Origin: JAJTFW01 sp046330075 | GTDB lineage: Bacteria; Bacteroidota; Bacteroidia; AKYH767-A; OLB10 | Length of the DNA stretch: 64,000 bases | Direction of reading: 5' to 3' | NCBI GenBank assembly: GCA_046330075.1 | Contig: JAXLTL010000001.1 | Span: 806,001-870,000 of the forward strand | Part shown: one piece after another, positions 17,810 through 26,598 of the stretch | Position numbering within the stretch: the stretch's first letter is position 1 | How the letters are laid out: each line of letters opens with the position of its first letter | Translations under genes and position numbers: made by a program | Notes under the pieces: generated by a model | What the model saw: the letters and a program-made list of their open reading frames with translations, nothing else | What the model was told of the DNA's origin: nothing | Databases searched by the model: none

Positions 17810-18931
17810 TTATTGTTTTTTCAATTCAGTCATCAGCTCTTCTGCCTTGAACTTCTTATCCTCAATCCCAACCCAATACTTTATGATGTTTCCGTTCCAG
17901 AGGTAGAAAACACCCGGCGTGGTTCCATCCGCTCCGATCATGGTCCAGAATTTTGGAATATCGAGTACCGTATAAGGATACTGACGACCTGCAATTTTAA
18001 AAAACTCTGGAATGAGATGTGTTTCCTCATCCATAAAATAGATGGTCACCGGTGGGAATCCTGGATTTTTCCTGCCTAACTCATTTAACTCTTTGGCAGT
18101 ATGCTGGCAATGGTCGCAACCTGCTGCAAAAAAGCAAATCAGACGTCGGCCTTCATTCAGATCCACCTTCTTACCACTGAAAACGCTCACTTCCGTAAAA
18201 CGGGATTTCACTTTGGCCGGGCCTATTGGCTCTGATTTCACCGGCGCAACTTTTTTTACTGTATCCGTCAGTATTTTTCTGGATGAATCCACCACTACCG
18301 GTAAATCTGACGTACTGATTCCGGTATCGGCAACAGCAGCTTCAACTGAATCCTGTGCCCAGGGATCCGCCGCAGCGCTATCCGCTTCAATTGTTGCGTT
18401 ATTGATAACTGACGTATCCTCCGGACAAGGGCAAAACGGGAAGGCTACATACATAAACAAACTTGAAGCAAGCCAGATGATGAGTAAAAATGAAAATTTA
18501 TTGGTGCCCGCGGGTTTGTCAGCAGACTTTCTGTAAAGCACTACCAGGAGTAAAATTGTAACAACGTTCTTAATGAAAGCTTCTAACGGAGTCATTGGAA
18601 TCAATTGACCAAAACAACCACAATTTCCATTCATGGCTCCATGCTTCACCATTTCCATTGTAAGATGAATACAGAAAACAACCAAGAGTGAAATAGTGGC
18701 CGGAATAACGATTTTACGCAGATAATTCGCCTGCATAATAGCAATCCCGATGGCGAGTTCGAGGCCAATCAATGCCCTGGTAAAATAAGGTGCAGTACAC
18801 CATGACGTGAGACCCAGATCCACCAATTGTTTATCAAAGGCCCATATCGGAAACATTTTTGCCACGGCCGATACAATAAACAAGGCAAAAACGATAAATC
18901 GCAAACTCCAGGTAAGTGGTGTATGTTTCAT
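17810..18931 (-). CDS. DoxX/MauE-like membrane protein fused to a thioredoxin-like domain (BT_3928 type)
   Basis: 373 residues. The N-terminal half is a four-helix membrane domain like DoxX/MauE (helices about 10-27, 50-65, 72-92 and 118-135) containing the Cys cluster NGNCGCFGQ; one more helix lies at about 147-165. After a linker rich in Asp, Ala and Val comes an extracytoplasmic thioredoxin-like domain with the redox pair C-D-H-C in FFAAGCDHCQHTAKEL. The arrangement suggests electron transfer between a membrane carrier and periplasmic thiols. It sits with DUF1599 and folP, a neighbourhood seen in other Bacteroidota. Confidence 0.82.
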   Translation of the reverse strand: MKHTPLTWSLRFIVFALFIVSAVAKMFPIWAFDKQLVDLGLTSWCTAPYFTRALIGLELAIGIAIMQANYLRKIVIPATISLLVVFCIHLTMEMVKHGAMNGNCGCFGQLIPMTPLEAFIKNVVTILLLVVLYRKSADKPAGTNKFSFLLIIWLASSLFMYVAFPFCPCPEDTSVINNATIEADSAAADPWAQDSVEAAVADTGISTSDLPVVVDSSRKILTDTVKKVAPVKSEPIGPAKVKSRFTEVSVFSGKKVDLNEGRRLICFFAAGCDHCQHTAKELNELGRKNPGFPPVTIYFMDEETHLIPEFFKIAGRQYPYTVLDIPKFWTMIGADGTTPGVFYLWNGNIIKYWVGIEDKKFKAEELMTELKKQ

Positions 18932-18945
18932 ATACTCTAATGGAT

Positions 18946-19506
18946 TTAGTTCAATACATTGCCTTTTGCCTCTGAGAGTTTAATCAGTGCAAAAACAGCA
19001 TAGTTTATAATGTCGGCATAATTTGCATCCACACCTTCACTAACGATCGTAGTTCCGGCATTATCTTCAATTTGTTTGATACGCAACAACTTCATCAGAA
19101 TCAGGTCTGTCATCGAACTCACACGCATATCCCTCCAGGCTTCACCATAATCATGATTTTTATCCATCATCAATGATTTAACTTTCTGCACATTCTCTTC
19201 ATAATATTTCAAACCATCATCCGGACTTAATTCCATTGGTGCATCAGAGTGCAAACCAATCTGTATAAGCGCCATTACGGCGTAATTGACGATCCCAACA
19301 AACTCACTTTCGACGCCTTCCATCACCTTTTGGGCGCCTTTTTCTTCAATACTTCTGATTCGCTGCGCCTTGATGAATATCTGATCCGTTAGTGAAGAAG
19401 GACGCAGAATCCTCCAGGCACTGCCATAATCCCTCATTTTCTTAAGGTAGATATCTTTGCAGAGCGCTATTGCCTGATCGTATTGTTTTGAAGTCAGAGA
19501 TGACAT
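18946..19506 (-). CDS. DUF1599 (Nmad1) protein with two copies of the domain
   Basis: 186-residue soluble protein made of a tandem duplication: YLKKMRDYGSAWRILRPSSL...INYAVMALI in the first half and MMDKNHDYGEAWRDMRVSSM...INYAVFALI in the second. Pfam classes the family as nucleotide modification associated domain 1; a MazG-like helical nucleotide-binding fold has been suggested, but I know of no assigned reaction. The ATG at 19506 is preferred over an in-frame TTG at 19512. It is divergent from folP with about 42 bases between the starts. Confidence 0.82.
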   Translation of the reverse strand: MSSLTSKQYDQAIALCKDIYLKKMRDYGSAWRILRPSSLTDQIFIKAQRIRSIEEKGAQKVMEGVESEFVGIVNYAVMALIQIGLHSDAPMELSPDDGLKYYEENVQKVKSLMMDKNHDYGEAWRDMRVSSMTDLILMKLLRIKQIEDNAGTTIVSEGVDANYADIINYAVFALIKLSEAKGNVLN

Positions 19507-19548
19507 GTGCAATTATCGAGGTTTAATCATGAATAAAAAGTGAGTCAT

Positions 19549-20418
19549 ATGAAGCATTCAGTATCTCTTCATTCGCCGCGACCCTTTGTACTGCAATCCC
19601 GCGGCAGGGTTCTCGACATTTCTGAAGGTTCCGTGATGGGGATACTTAACATCACACCTGATTCATTTTATGACGGCGGCAAATTTACCGAAGAAAGCGT
19701 CATTATTGAAAGAGCGGAAAAGATGATCCAGGAAGGGGCGCAAATTATTGACATTGGCGGAGTCTCAACAAGGCCTGGTGCCGGAGATGTTTCTCTTGCA
19801 ACCGAACGAGAAAGAGTTTTACCGTTTGTCCGGTTGTTAAGAAAAAGATTCCCTGAAGTTTTTCTTTCAGTTGACACTTTCAGAAGCCAGATTGCCCGGG
19901 AAAGCCTGGACGAAGGAATTGATATCATCAATGATATTTCAGCTGGCAATATTGATCCTGAGATCATTAAAGTAGCCGGAGAAGCAAGGGTCATCTACAT
20001 TCTCATGCATATGCAAGGGGTTCCTGCCACCATGCAAACTGCACCGCAATATGATGATCTGCTTGCTGAAACCGGTCGTTTTTTCGCACAAAAAATTGCC
20101 AGCCTAAGAGCAGCCGGCTGTAACGAGATTATCCTTGACCCCGGATTCGGATTCGGAAAAACGACGGAACACAACTACCGATTGTTAAAAAATACCGGAT
20201 TTTTTAAATCTTTTGGGCTGCCATTGATTTACGGGTTTTCCAGAAAGTCAATGATCAATAAGCTACTGAATATCAATCCACTACAATCACTTAATGGAAC
20301 AACTGCGGTAAACACCATTGCGTTACTGGAAGGAGTACATATTCTCCGTGTTCATGATGTGAAGGAAGCTGTAGAGGCACTGAAGATCACAAAATATTAC
20401 CGTGCACTCAACCCGTGA
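19549..20418 (+). CDS. folP: Dihydropteroate synthase
   Basis: Condenses p-aminobenzoate with dihydropterin pyrophosphate in folate synthesis. The TIM-barrel signatures are present: MGILNITPDSFYDGGKF, IDIGGVSTRPGAG, DPGFGFGKTTEHN and the late RVHDVKEAVEAL (the family RVHDV motif). The ATG at 19549 is preferred to an in-frame GTG at 19540. It overlaps the next gene by 4 bases (ATGA), so the two are translationally coupled. Confidence 0.95.
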   Translation: MKHSVSLHSPRPFVLQSRGRVLDISEGSVMGILNITPDSFYDGGKFTEESVIIERAEKMIQEGAQIIDIGGVSTRPGAGDVSLATERERVLPFVRLLRKRFPEVFLSVDTFRSQIARESLDEGIDIINDISAGNIDPEIIKVAGEARVIYILMHMQGVPATMQTAPQYDDLLAETGRFFAQKIASLRAAGCNEIILDPGFGFGKTTEHNYRLLKNTGFFKSFGLPLIYGFSRKSMINKLLNINPLQSLNGTTAVNTIALLEGVHILRVHDVKEAVEALKITKYYRALNP

Positions 20419-21131
20419 AAACCATCTTCTCTAAAACAGGGTATCAAAAAGGGATGCAATGCCTGAAGGCGCTGTACCTGTATAAATACCATGGCAAACT
20501 TCGAGATCCGATTACTGAAGCCCGTTTAAGCCGGTTTGAAGAAGGGCATGCCATCGGGATAAAGGCACAACAATTATTTCCAGGTGGAATTCTGCTGCGC
20601 AATAATGGGCCTTCACGTCCGGCGGCAGATCAGCGGGAGACACAGCGAATGATCGAAACCGGACAAGGCATCTTATATGAATCCGCATTCATATTCAATG
20701 GCGTATTGGTGTACAACGACATCCTGGTAAAGCACACGTACGGATGGCATCTGTACGAAGTAAAAAGTAATCAGCTGGTCAAGGATCATTACATCGAAGA
20801 TCTTGCCCTGCAAACCTATGTAGTCAGTAGTGCCGGTCTGCCCCTGCACAGATCTTCGCTGATCCATCTGCGGATTCCTCTGGATGAAATCAAGGAGGAC
20901 ATGAACGTTACTGATATTTTTACCATTACTGACCTCACCGAAGAATGCAATAACCGTCAGAAAACGATTGAGGAAAACATCCGGAAAATGCAGTTAACTT
21001 TGTCGCTGCGACGCGTCCCTGACATCGCTGTAGGCGCGCATTGCGACGAACCTTACGCCTGTGAATTCAAAGGACACTGCACACAACACCCGACTGAAGA
21101 ACGAAGCGGGCTTTTTTCAAATATATCATAG
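20415..21131 (+). CDS. Stand-alone Cas4-like Fe-S PD-(D/E)XK nuclease domain protein
   Basis: 238 residues. The PD-(D/E)XK elements run in order: H45 in EEGHAIG, E89 in YESAF, D102 in YNDIL, E115-V-K117 in LYEVKS, then D129 and Q133/Y135 in EDLALQTY. One Cys at position 16 (MQCLKALYL) and three at 210, 216 and 222 make a 1+3 ligand set for a 4Fe-4S cluster, as in Cas4 and AddB. The sequence resembles the N-terminal nuclease half of DUF2779 proteins, but the C-terminal half is absent and the next gene begins 3 bases later. It is translationally coupled to folP. A role in DNA end processing is inferred; there is no CRISPR array or cas1 nearby. Confidence 0.72.
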   Translation: MKTIFSKTGYQKGMQCLKALYLYKYHGKLRDPITEARLSRFEEGHAIGIKAQQLFPGGILLRNNGPSRPAADQRETQRMIETGQGILYESAFIFNGVLVYNDILVKHTYGWHLYEVKSNQLVKDHYIEDLALQTYVVSSAGLPLHRSSLIHLRIPLDEIKEDMNVTDIFTITDLTEECNNRQKTIEENIRKMQLTLSLRRVPDIAVGAHCDEPYACEFKGHCTQHPTEERSGLFSNIS

Positions 21132-21134
21132 ACC

Positions 21135-22976
21135 ATGAACAACAGCAGCAAATACTACCTTATCAGGCTATACTGCTACTGGATGATTCTATTCTTTATT
21201 ATCAGGTCTGTATTTTTAGTTTTTCTTCGCCTCAATTTTCCTGAACAACCCCTGCATGGGTGGTGGTTATCCTATTGGTTCGGTCTTAAACTGGATCTGG
21301 CTACTGCTGCCTATCTTACTGCCATACCCGGTATGCTTTATCTCGGTAATCAACTCATTAAAAAACGAGGATGGATCACAGCCTTGCACCTGTTCTGCAA
21401 GCTTCAGCTTTTTTTATTGCTGCTGATCTGGTCAGGAAATATTGGAATATACAAAGTATGGGGAACGATGCTCAATGCCCGTGCCATTTCCTTTCTTCAG
21501 GATCCAGAGGGTATTTTTGCGTCTCTTACCATCGTGCAGCTGATACTAATCGTTTCTATGCTCACTGCCGGCTATCTGCTGCTCCTGAAAAGCTATCAAT
21601 ATTATTGTAAGATCACCACGCCGGTGCATTCTAAAAACGAAGCTTTAATCACCATATGTTGTCTGGCATCGTTACCAGTACTGATGCGCGGCGGATTCGA
21701 CGAAATTCCGGTAAATGAAAGTTCGGCGTATTACAGCGAAGAAATGCGCCTCAATCATGCCGCTACTAATCCAGCATGGTATCTACTGAATAACCTCAGC
21801 AAATCAGGGGTACAAAACAAGAATCCGTACGCATGGTTCCCTGAAGAAGAATGCAGTAAATTATTCAGCAGCTTAAGGGAACAAACGTCAGCCGATATTC
21901 CGTTAATCAATCAGCAGCGCCCTAATATAGTTTTAATTGTGCTGGAAAGCTGGAGTGCTGACCTGATACATCCATTAGGGGGATACGATTCCATAACTCC
22001 ATTTTTCAATCAGTTATGTTCAACCGGATATTTATTTACCAATATATACTCAAGCGGGCGCCGAACAGACCAGATGTTTCCATCTGTTCTCAGTGGTTTT
22101 CCGTCTCAACCCAACCATAGCTTATCAAGGTTTACAGATAAAATACGACAATTGCCCATGCTGAGCAAGACTTTACAGGAGCAAGGATATACCACTTCAT
22201 TTGTTTACGGGGGCGAGCTAGGATTTGCCAATATGAAAACATTTCTTCTCGCTGCCGGCATGCAGGAAATAACAGGAAAGGATGAATTCGCTTCGGATGA
22301 AATGAACAGCAAATGGGGAGCCCATGATGAATACATTTTCAAGATGGCGCTAAAAAAATGTGAGGTGAAGAAAGCACCCTTTTTTCAAATGATTCTGTCA
22401 CTCAGTACGCATGAGCCTTTCGAAGTACCCGGCATTGAAAACGGGAACCGCACTGAAAACGAAAAGTTCCTCAGCGCAGCCAGTTATACTGACCGATGCC
22501 TGAAAAACTATTTTGCAGAAGCAAAAAAAACATCCTGGTATAAAAACACTCTTTTCATCTTAGTAGCAGATCATGGTCATGCTGTACCGAAAAACCGCAA
22601 TTACTATGATCCGCTTTGTTATCATATACCACTGTTGATTACGGGTCAGCCTGTGAATCCGGAATATGCTGGCAAAACAAATCCCGTTATCGGAGGCCAG
22701 CATGAAATAGCCAACACACTTCTTTCCCAAATGGGGATAAACGATTCGCTCTATATCTTCGGCAGAAGTCTGACCAAGACAGCACCCCATCGTTTAGCCT
22801 ATCTGAACTATGATGACGGGTTAGGAATTGTAACTGAAAACCAGCAATATGTAATGCTTTTCAGCAATAACAAAGTATTAAACGAGTTTACCCGTTTAAA
22901 CAATGCCGACACACTTGACCTGAAGCGGGGAAAAGCGTATTTGCAAAGCCTGTATACAAGATTTCTGGACTTGTAA
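21135..22976 (+). CDS. LtaS-like sulfatase-family membrane phosphotransferase
   Basis: 613 residues with five N-terminal transmembrane helices (about residues 10-30, 45-62, 78-100, 125-152 and 165-185) and a periplasmic alkaline phosphatase/sulfatase domain. The metal-site motif IVLIVLESWSAD, the catalytic Thr T311 in SSGRRTDQMFPS and VADHGHAVP place it with lipoteichoic acid synthase-like enzymes and phosphoethanolamine/phosphoglycerol transferases. As Gram-negative Bacteroidota lack lipoteichoic acid, transfer of a phospholipid head group to an envelope glycan or lipid is more likely. It starts 3 bases after the nuclease gene. Confidence 0.87.
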   Translation: MNNSSKYYLIRLYCYWMILFFIIRSVFLVFLRLNFPEQPLHGWWLSYWFGLKLDLATAAYLTAIPGMLYLGNQLIKKRGWITALHLFCKLQLFLLLLIWSGNIGIYKVWGTMLNARAISFLQDPEGIFASLTIVQLILIVSMLTAGYLLLLKSYQYYCKITTPVHSKNEALITICCLASLPVLMRGGFDEIPVNESSAYYSEEMRLNHAATNPAWYLLNNLSKSGVQNKNPYAWFPEEECSKLFSSLREQTSADIPLINQQRPNIVLIVLESWSADLIHPLGGYDSITPFFNQLCSTGYLFTNIYSSGRRTDQMFPSVLSGFPSQPNHSLSRFTDKIRQLPMLSKTLQEQGYTTSFVYGGELGFANMKTFLLAAGMQEITGKDEFASDEMNSKWGAHDEYIFKMALKKCEVKKAPFFQMILSLSTHEPFEVPGIENGNRTENEKFLSAASYTDRCLKNYFAEAKKTSWYKNTLFILVADHGHAVPKNRNYYDPLCYHIPLLITGQPVNPEYAGKTNPVIGGQHEIANTLLSQMGINDSLYIFGRSLTKTAPHRLAYLNYDDGLGIVTENQQYVMLFSNNKVLNEFTRLNNADTLDLKRGKAYLQSLYTRFLDL

Positions 22977-23006
22977 AACCTGCTGATCAGCTATTCCAAC
23001 AAGAAC

Positions 23007-23014
23007 TATCTTTG
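23007..23014 (+). promoter_or_regulatory. -7 promoter box of kdsC operon (TATCTTTG)
   Basis: Exact TAnnTTTG match ending four bases before the kdsC ATG, predicting a leaderless mRNA for kdsC-ubiA-maf-eamA. Confidence 0.6.
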
Positions 23015-23018
23015 GACT

Positions 23019-23528
23019 ATGAATAAAGACGCCAATTATAAAGAACTGTTAAAGCATATTCGTTGTTTCGTTTTTGATATTGACGGGGTGATGACCGATG
23101 GCAGTTTGCTGATACAGGAAGATGGCACGATGCTCCGTACGATGAACATAAAAGACGGATATGCATTGCAGCTAGCGGCAAAGAAGGGATATTTTATATT
23201 CGTGATCAGCGGATCCACTCCAGAAGGAGTTAAAGTCAGGCTATCACGTCTTGGAATAGATGAAGTGCACATTGGCATTGACAACAAGTTGGCGAAGCTT
23301 GAAAATCTGATCATGAAATACAAGATTGGGTTTGACCAGATGGTATACATGGGCGATGACATGCCGGATCTGGAAGTCATGCAAAAATGTTTGTTGCGTA
23401 CATGTCCGGCTGATGCCATACATCAGGTAAAAGAAATCTGCCAGTATGTATCCCAAAAACCGGGAGGACAAGGCTGTGTACGCGACCTCATCGAACAGGT
23501 TTTAACCATAAACGGAGACTGGAAATAA
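23019..23528 (+). CDS. kdsC: KdsC-like HAD phosphatase (3-deoxy-D-manno-octulosonate 8-phosphate phosphatase)
   Basis: 169-residue C0-type HAD phosphatase. The nucleophile and acid are D20 and D22 in FVFDIDGVMTDG, the Thr/Ser motif is FVISGSTPEG, and the metal motif is YMGDDMPDLEVM. The short capless form and the HIGIDNKLAKL stretch match KdsC, which frees KDO for lipopolysaccharide core synthesis, although related phosphatases act on other ulosonic acids. The gene overlaps the next start by one base (TAATG). Confidence 0.87.
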   Translation: MNKDANYKELLKHIRCFVFDIDGVMTDGSLLIQEDGTMLRTMNIKDGYALQLAAKKGYFIFVISGSTPEGVKVRLSRLGIDEVHIGIDNKLAKLENLIMKYKIGFDQMVYMGDDMPDLEVMQKCLLRTCPADAIHQVKEICQYVSQKPGGQGCVRDLIEQVLTINGDWK

Positions 23529-24436
23529 TGAAAAATTTTTTCCGACTTATACGCTGGCCTAATCTGCTCATGATGCTGCTTTTGCAATATCTGCTCAGGT
23601 ACTGTATGGCTGCACCAATTCTCGAAATGCAGAACCTCGGACTCTTGTTAACGGATCTGGAGTTTTTTATACTCAGCTTTTCAAGTATACTGATTGCAGC
23701 CGGCGGCTATATTATCAATGATATTGAAGACATCCATATTGACCGGATCAACAAACCAGACCGGCAAATCATAACGCAAAGCATATCCGAAACTTCAGCG
23801 TTCAACATCTATCTGATGCTGACCACAGCAGGTGTGCTTGGAGCATTTTACTTATCAGCAATAAAAGGATATCAATATGTTGGGATGGTGTATGCGTTAG
23901 GCTCAGGACTGCTCTACTTCTACTCTACCTCTTACAAATGCATTCCGTTTTTGGGAAACTTCATCATTTCATTTCTGGCTGCCGGATTTGTATACCTTGT
24001 GGTCATGAACGAACCTTTCGCCCGGAAAGATGAAGCAGTAATGCTCATGACCGGCGCGTTCATGTTTTTTTCATTCACCACAACTCTGCTCAGAGAATTC
24101 ATCAAAGACATTGAAGATGTGGAAGGTGATTTGTCATGTGACTGTCAAACTATGGCCAATGTACTCGGAGTCAAAACTGCGAAATGGATAGCCTGGGTGT
24201 TATCACTTATTCTCCTTGGAACAATCATTCTCTCACAGGTAATTACACAACAATGGGAGAGTTTATTTCCATTTCTCTATATTGTATTTTTCGTAGATTT
24301 TCCATTGCTATATTTATCAGTCATTTTATTCAAGGCCACCCAAAAGGAAGATTTCAGACGGGCAGGGAATTGGTTAAAATTAGCTATGTTTACAGCCACA
24401 ATTTCACTTGTAGTATTCTACTACAGTTTTAAATAA
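23528..24436 (+). CDS. UbiA-family prenyltransferase
   Basis: 302-residue integral membrane prenyltransferase with eight or nine helices. The two Asp-rich motifs that bind Mg-diphosphate are present: N64-D-I-E-D68 with D72 (INDIEDIHIDR) and KDIEDVEGD near residue 194-201. The order kdsC-UbiA-maf is common in Bacteroidota, where this UbiA member is usually named geranylgeranylglycerol-phosphate geranylgeranyltransferase. The real acceptor is uncertain; menaquinone or another lipid is possible. Confidence 0.88.
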   Translation: MKNFFRLIRWPNLLMMLLLQYLLRYCMAAPILEMQNLGLLLTDLEFFILSFSSILIAAGGYIINDIEDIHIDRINKPDRQIITQSISETSAFNIYLMLTTAGVLGAFYLSAIKGYQYVGMVYALGSGLLYFYSTSYKCIPFLGNFIISFLAAGFVYLVVMNEPFARKDEAVMLMTGAFMFFSFTTTLLREFIKDIEDVEGDLSCDCQTMANVLGVKTAKWIAWVLSLILLGTIILSQVITQQWESLFPFLYIVFFVDFPLLYLSVILFKATQKEDFRRAGNWLKLAMFTATISLVVFYYSFK

Positions 24437-24447
24437 CAAAACTCAAA

Positions 24448-25035
24448 ATGAACCCATTAACAAAAAAATTCGAGGGCACACGCATCATCCTGGGAAGTAA
24501 TTCTCCCAGAAGGCAGGAGCTTTTCGGGAAGCTGGGGTTAACTTTCGAGGTATTGGTAAGGGATATCGAGGAGTCCTATCCCGCTCAATTCCGAAGAGAG
24601 GACATTGCCATGTTTCTCGCCCGCAAGAAAGCTCTGGCTTACAAAGCCGATGTAGCTGATGGCGGAATCGTAGTCACTGCCGACACCATTGTTGCGCTGG
24701 ATGAATTGATTATCGGCAAGCCCACCGATAAAAACGACGCGGCCCGAATTCTTAGACTGATGTCGGGAAGGAAGCACTCGGTCATTACCGGTGTGTGTAT
24801 TATGTCTGCAAAGAAATCTGAGTCCTTCTTTGTAAAGACGGAAGTATCTGTAAAGATGTTACGTGACAACGAAATCGAGCATTACTTAGAAACTGAAAAT
24901 CCTGTAGATAAGGCTGGAGCTTATGGAATACAGGACTGGATCGGGATGGTAGGTATCGAATACATCCTTGGATCTTATTACAATGTGGTAGGCTTACCTA
25001 CTAAAGAACTTTACGAAAACCTGCTGCGTTTTTAA
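24448..25035 (+). CDS. maf: Maf-family nucleotide pyrophosphatase
   Basis: Hydrolyses non-canonical or modified nucleoside triphosphates to monophosphates as a house-cleaning enzyme. It has the N-terminal signature GSNSPRRQEL (residues 17-26), a catalytic Asp region VTADTIVALDELIIGKP, and DKAGAYGIQD near residue 153. The length of 195 residues is usual. It lies 11 bases after the UbiA gene. Confidence 0.93.
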   Translation: MNPLTKKFEGTRIILGSNSPRRQELFGKLGLTFEVLVRDIEESYPAQFRREDIAMFLARKKALAYKADVADGGIVVTADTIVALDELIIGKPTDKNDAARILRLMSGRKHSVITGVCIMSAKKSESFFVKTEVSVKMLRDNEIEHYLETENPVDKAGAYGIQDWIGMVGIEYILGSYYNVVGLPTKELYENLLRF

Positions 25036-25041
25036 CAGGCA

Positions 25042-25932
25042 ATGCGTAAAGCATATCTCCAGATGCATGTAGCCATCTTGCTTTGGGGATTTACAGCCAT
25101 CTTCGGAAAACTGATTCATCTCGACGAAGGACTTCTTGTCTGGTATCGGATGTTTATTAGCGCCCTTGCCATGGGGATATTTCTTGCATTCCAAAAGAAA
25201 TTGCGGGGAATATCCCTCAGGCAGGCGTTGCCTGTTACGATCATCGGAGCCGTCATCACGCTGCACTGGATCACCTTTTATGGGGCCATAAAGGCCTCCA
25301 ATGTCTCCATTGCCATCTCCTGTTTTTCAAGTGTTGCCTTATTCACTGCAATTCTGGACCCATTGCTGAAAGGACGCCGGCCAAAGGTGCAGGAGCTGGG
25401 TTTAGGGCTTGCCGTTATAACCGGTATTTACATCATCTTTTCGGGTCAGGAACTATATCTGAAAGGGATATTGCTTTCAGTAACAAGTGCCTTTCTGGCC
25501 TCCTTATTTACCATCCTGAATAAACGGATAAGCAATACCCTGGAGCCCGGCATTATTACCTTCTTTGAAATTGGAACCGGCTTCATGTTACTCACACTCT
25601 TATTACCGGTATGGTTCACTGTAAACAACAGCAGTTTTCAATGGCCCGGTTATGACGACCTGATCTATCTTGGACTCTTGAGTATTGTCTGCACCACAGT
25701 GGCGTTTACGCTTTCTCTGCATGCCTTGCAAAAAATAGATGCCTTCACCATGAACTTGAGTGTCAACCTTGAACCACTCTACAGCATTGTACTTGCTTTT
25801 ATTCTCTTTAACGAATATGAAATGTTAAACAGGCGTTTCTATATCGGCAGTCTGATCATACTCTTTGCAGTTATTCTACACGGCTGGATGATGCTCAGAA
25901 CGGCACATCAAAAAAAAGAAGGTCTTAATTGA
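25042..25932 (+). CDS. EamA/DMT-superfamily transporter
   Basis: 296 residues with ten predicted transmembrane helices and two EamA repeats (about residues 5-140 and 150-288). WITFYGAIKASNVSIA and GLLSIVCTTVAFTLSLHAL are typical family stretches. It is a probable metabolite or drug exporter at the inner membrane with unknown substrate. It lies 6 bases after maf, and its 3' end overlaps the convergent lipoprotein gene by 8 bases. Confidence 0.9.
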   Translation: MRKAYLQMHVAILLWGFTAIFGKLIHLDEGLLVWYRMFISALAMGIFLAFQKKLRGISLRQALPVTIIGAVITLHWITFYGAIKASNVSIAISCFSSVALFTAILDPLLKGRRPKVQELGLGLAVITGIYIIFSGQELYLKGILLSVTSAFLASLFTILNKRISNTLEPGIITFFEIGTGFMLLTLLLPVWFTVNNSSFQWPGYDDLIYLGLLSIVCTTVAFTLSLHALQKIDAFTMNLSVNLEPLYSIVLAFILFNEYEMLNRRFYIGSLIILFAVILHGWMMLRTAHQKKEGLN

Positions 25933-26461
25933 CCTTCCTGCCCTTTGCAACTTTTTCTGTCACTCTGAGTTTTTTTATGCTCTTCATTTTAAACATCAAT
26001 GCTGCATTCTCACTTCCTTTTGCAGCATACCAGTATGCATCGCCATAACGAATTTTTCCGCGGCCGTTTTCCCAGGTAATTGCCTGCAAGGTATAAACGC
26101 CGTTTCTGTTCCGGCCACTACTAAAAGTCAGGAAATTACCAGATTCTTCATCAAAACCAACGTCGATTGAACGCGAATCACTCACTCCCTCTACTCCGCC
26201 ACGGGTATTCGCTTTGATCACTAACTGATCAATTGATTTTCCACTCTCCACGATCAGCTTACCATCCTCAGTGGTTTTCTGATTCTCATTTTCTTCCCCT
26301 TTCCTGAGCACCACTTCATTGGAAACATAAAACTGAATGCCTTTCATCTCTTCGGCTGTTAATTGATATTGATCACGGATAGCCTGAGTAAAATAAATTT
26401 TTTCGGAGCAGGAACTGAAAAGCGCCAGCATCAGTCCAAGCAGGGGAATCAACTTCTTCAT
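25925..26461 (-). CDS. Hypothetical lipoprotein
   Basis: 178 residues. A lipoprotein signal ends in a lipobox-like FSSC (Cys about 18). The mature protein has YQLTAEEMKGIQFYVSNEVVLRKGE, several beta strands, a Gly-rich VDVGF-like stretch (IDVGFDEESGNFLTF) and a basic tail. I do not recognise a function. An octamer one base off the promoter consensus (AATCTTTG) lies about 25 bases before the start. Confidence 0.72.
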   Translation of the reverse strand: MKKLIPLLGLMLALFSSCSEKIYFTQAIRDQYQLTAEEMKGIQFYVSNEVVLRKGEENENQKTTEDGKLIVESGKSIDQLVIKANTRGGVEGVSDSRSIDVGFDEESGNFLTFSSGRNRNGVYTLQAITWENGRGKIRYGDAYWYAAKGSENAALMFKMKSIKKLRVTEKVAKGRKVN

Positions 26462-26546
26462 TGTATGATTTTTTTCCGGGCCGATTCAAAGATTGTTCCA
26501 AAATGAAGAAATGCCTCAACAAAACATGAATTTAATATGAAACAAG

Positions 26547-26580
26547 AAGGCGGTTGTATCAGAACCGATACAACCGCCTT
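26547..26580 (-). terminator. Intrinsic terminator after the T9SS Ig-like protein gene
   Basis: Perfect 14-bp inverted repeat aaggcggttgtatc (26547-26560) and gatacaaccgcctt (26567-26580) with a 6-base loop, 18 bases past the stop of the leftward gene. The T run on the minus strand is short. Confidence 0.7.
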
Positions 26581-26598
26581 ATGCTTTGTCAAGGTTGA

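Noticed and set aside
20415..21131. Reading the Cas4-like gene as part of a CRISPR system
   Set aside because: No repeats, cas1 or cas2 are present within the window, so only the domain resemblance is claimed.
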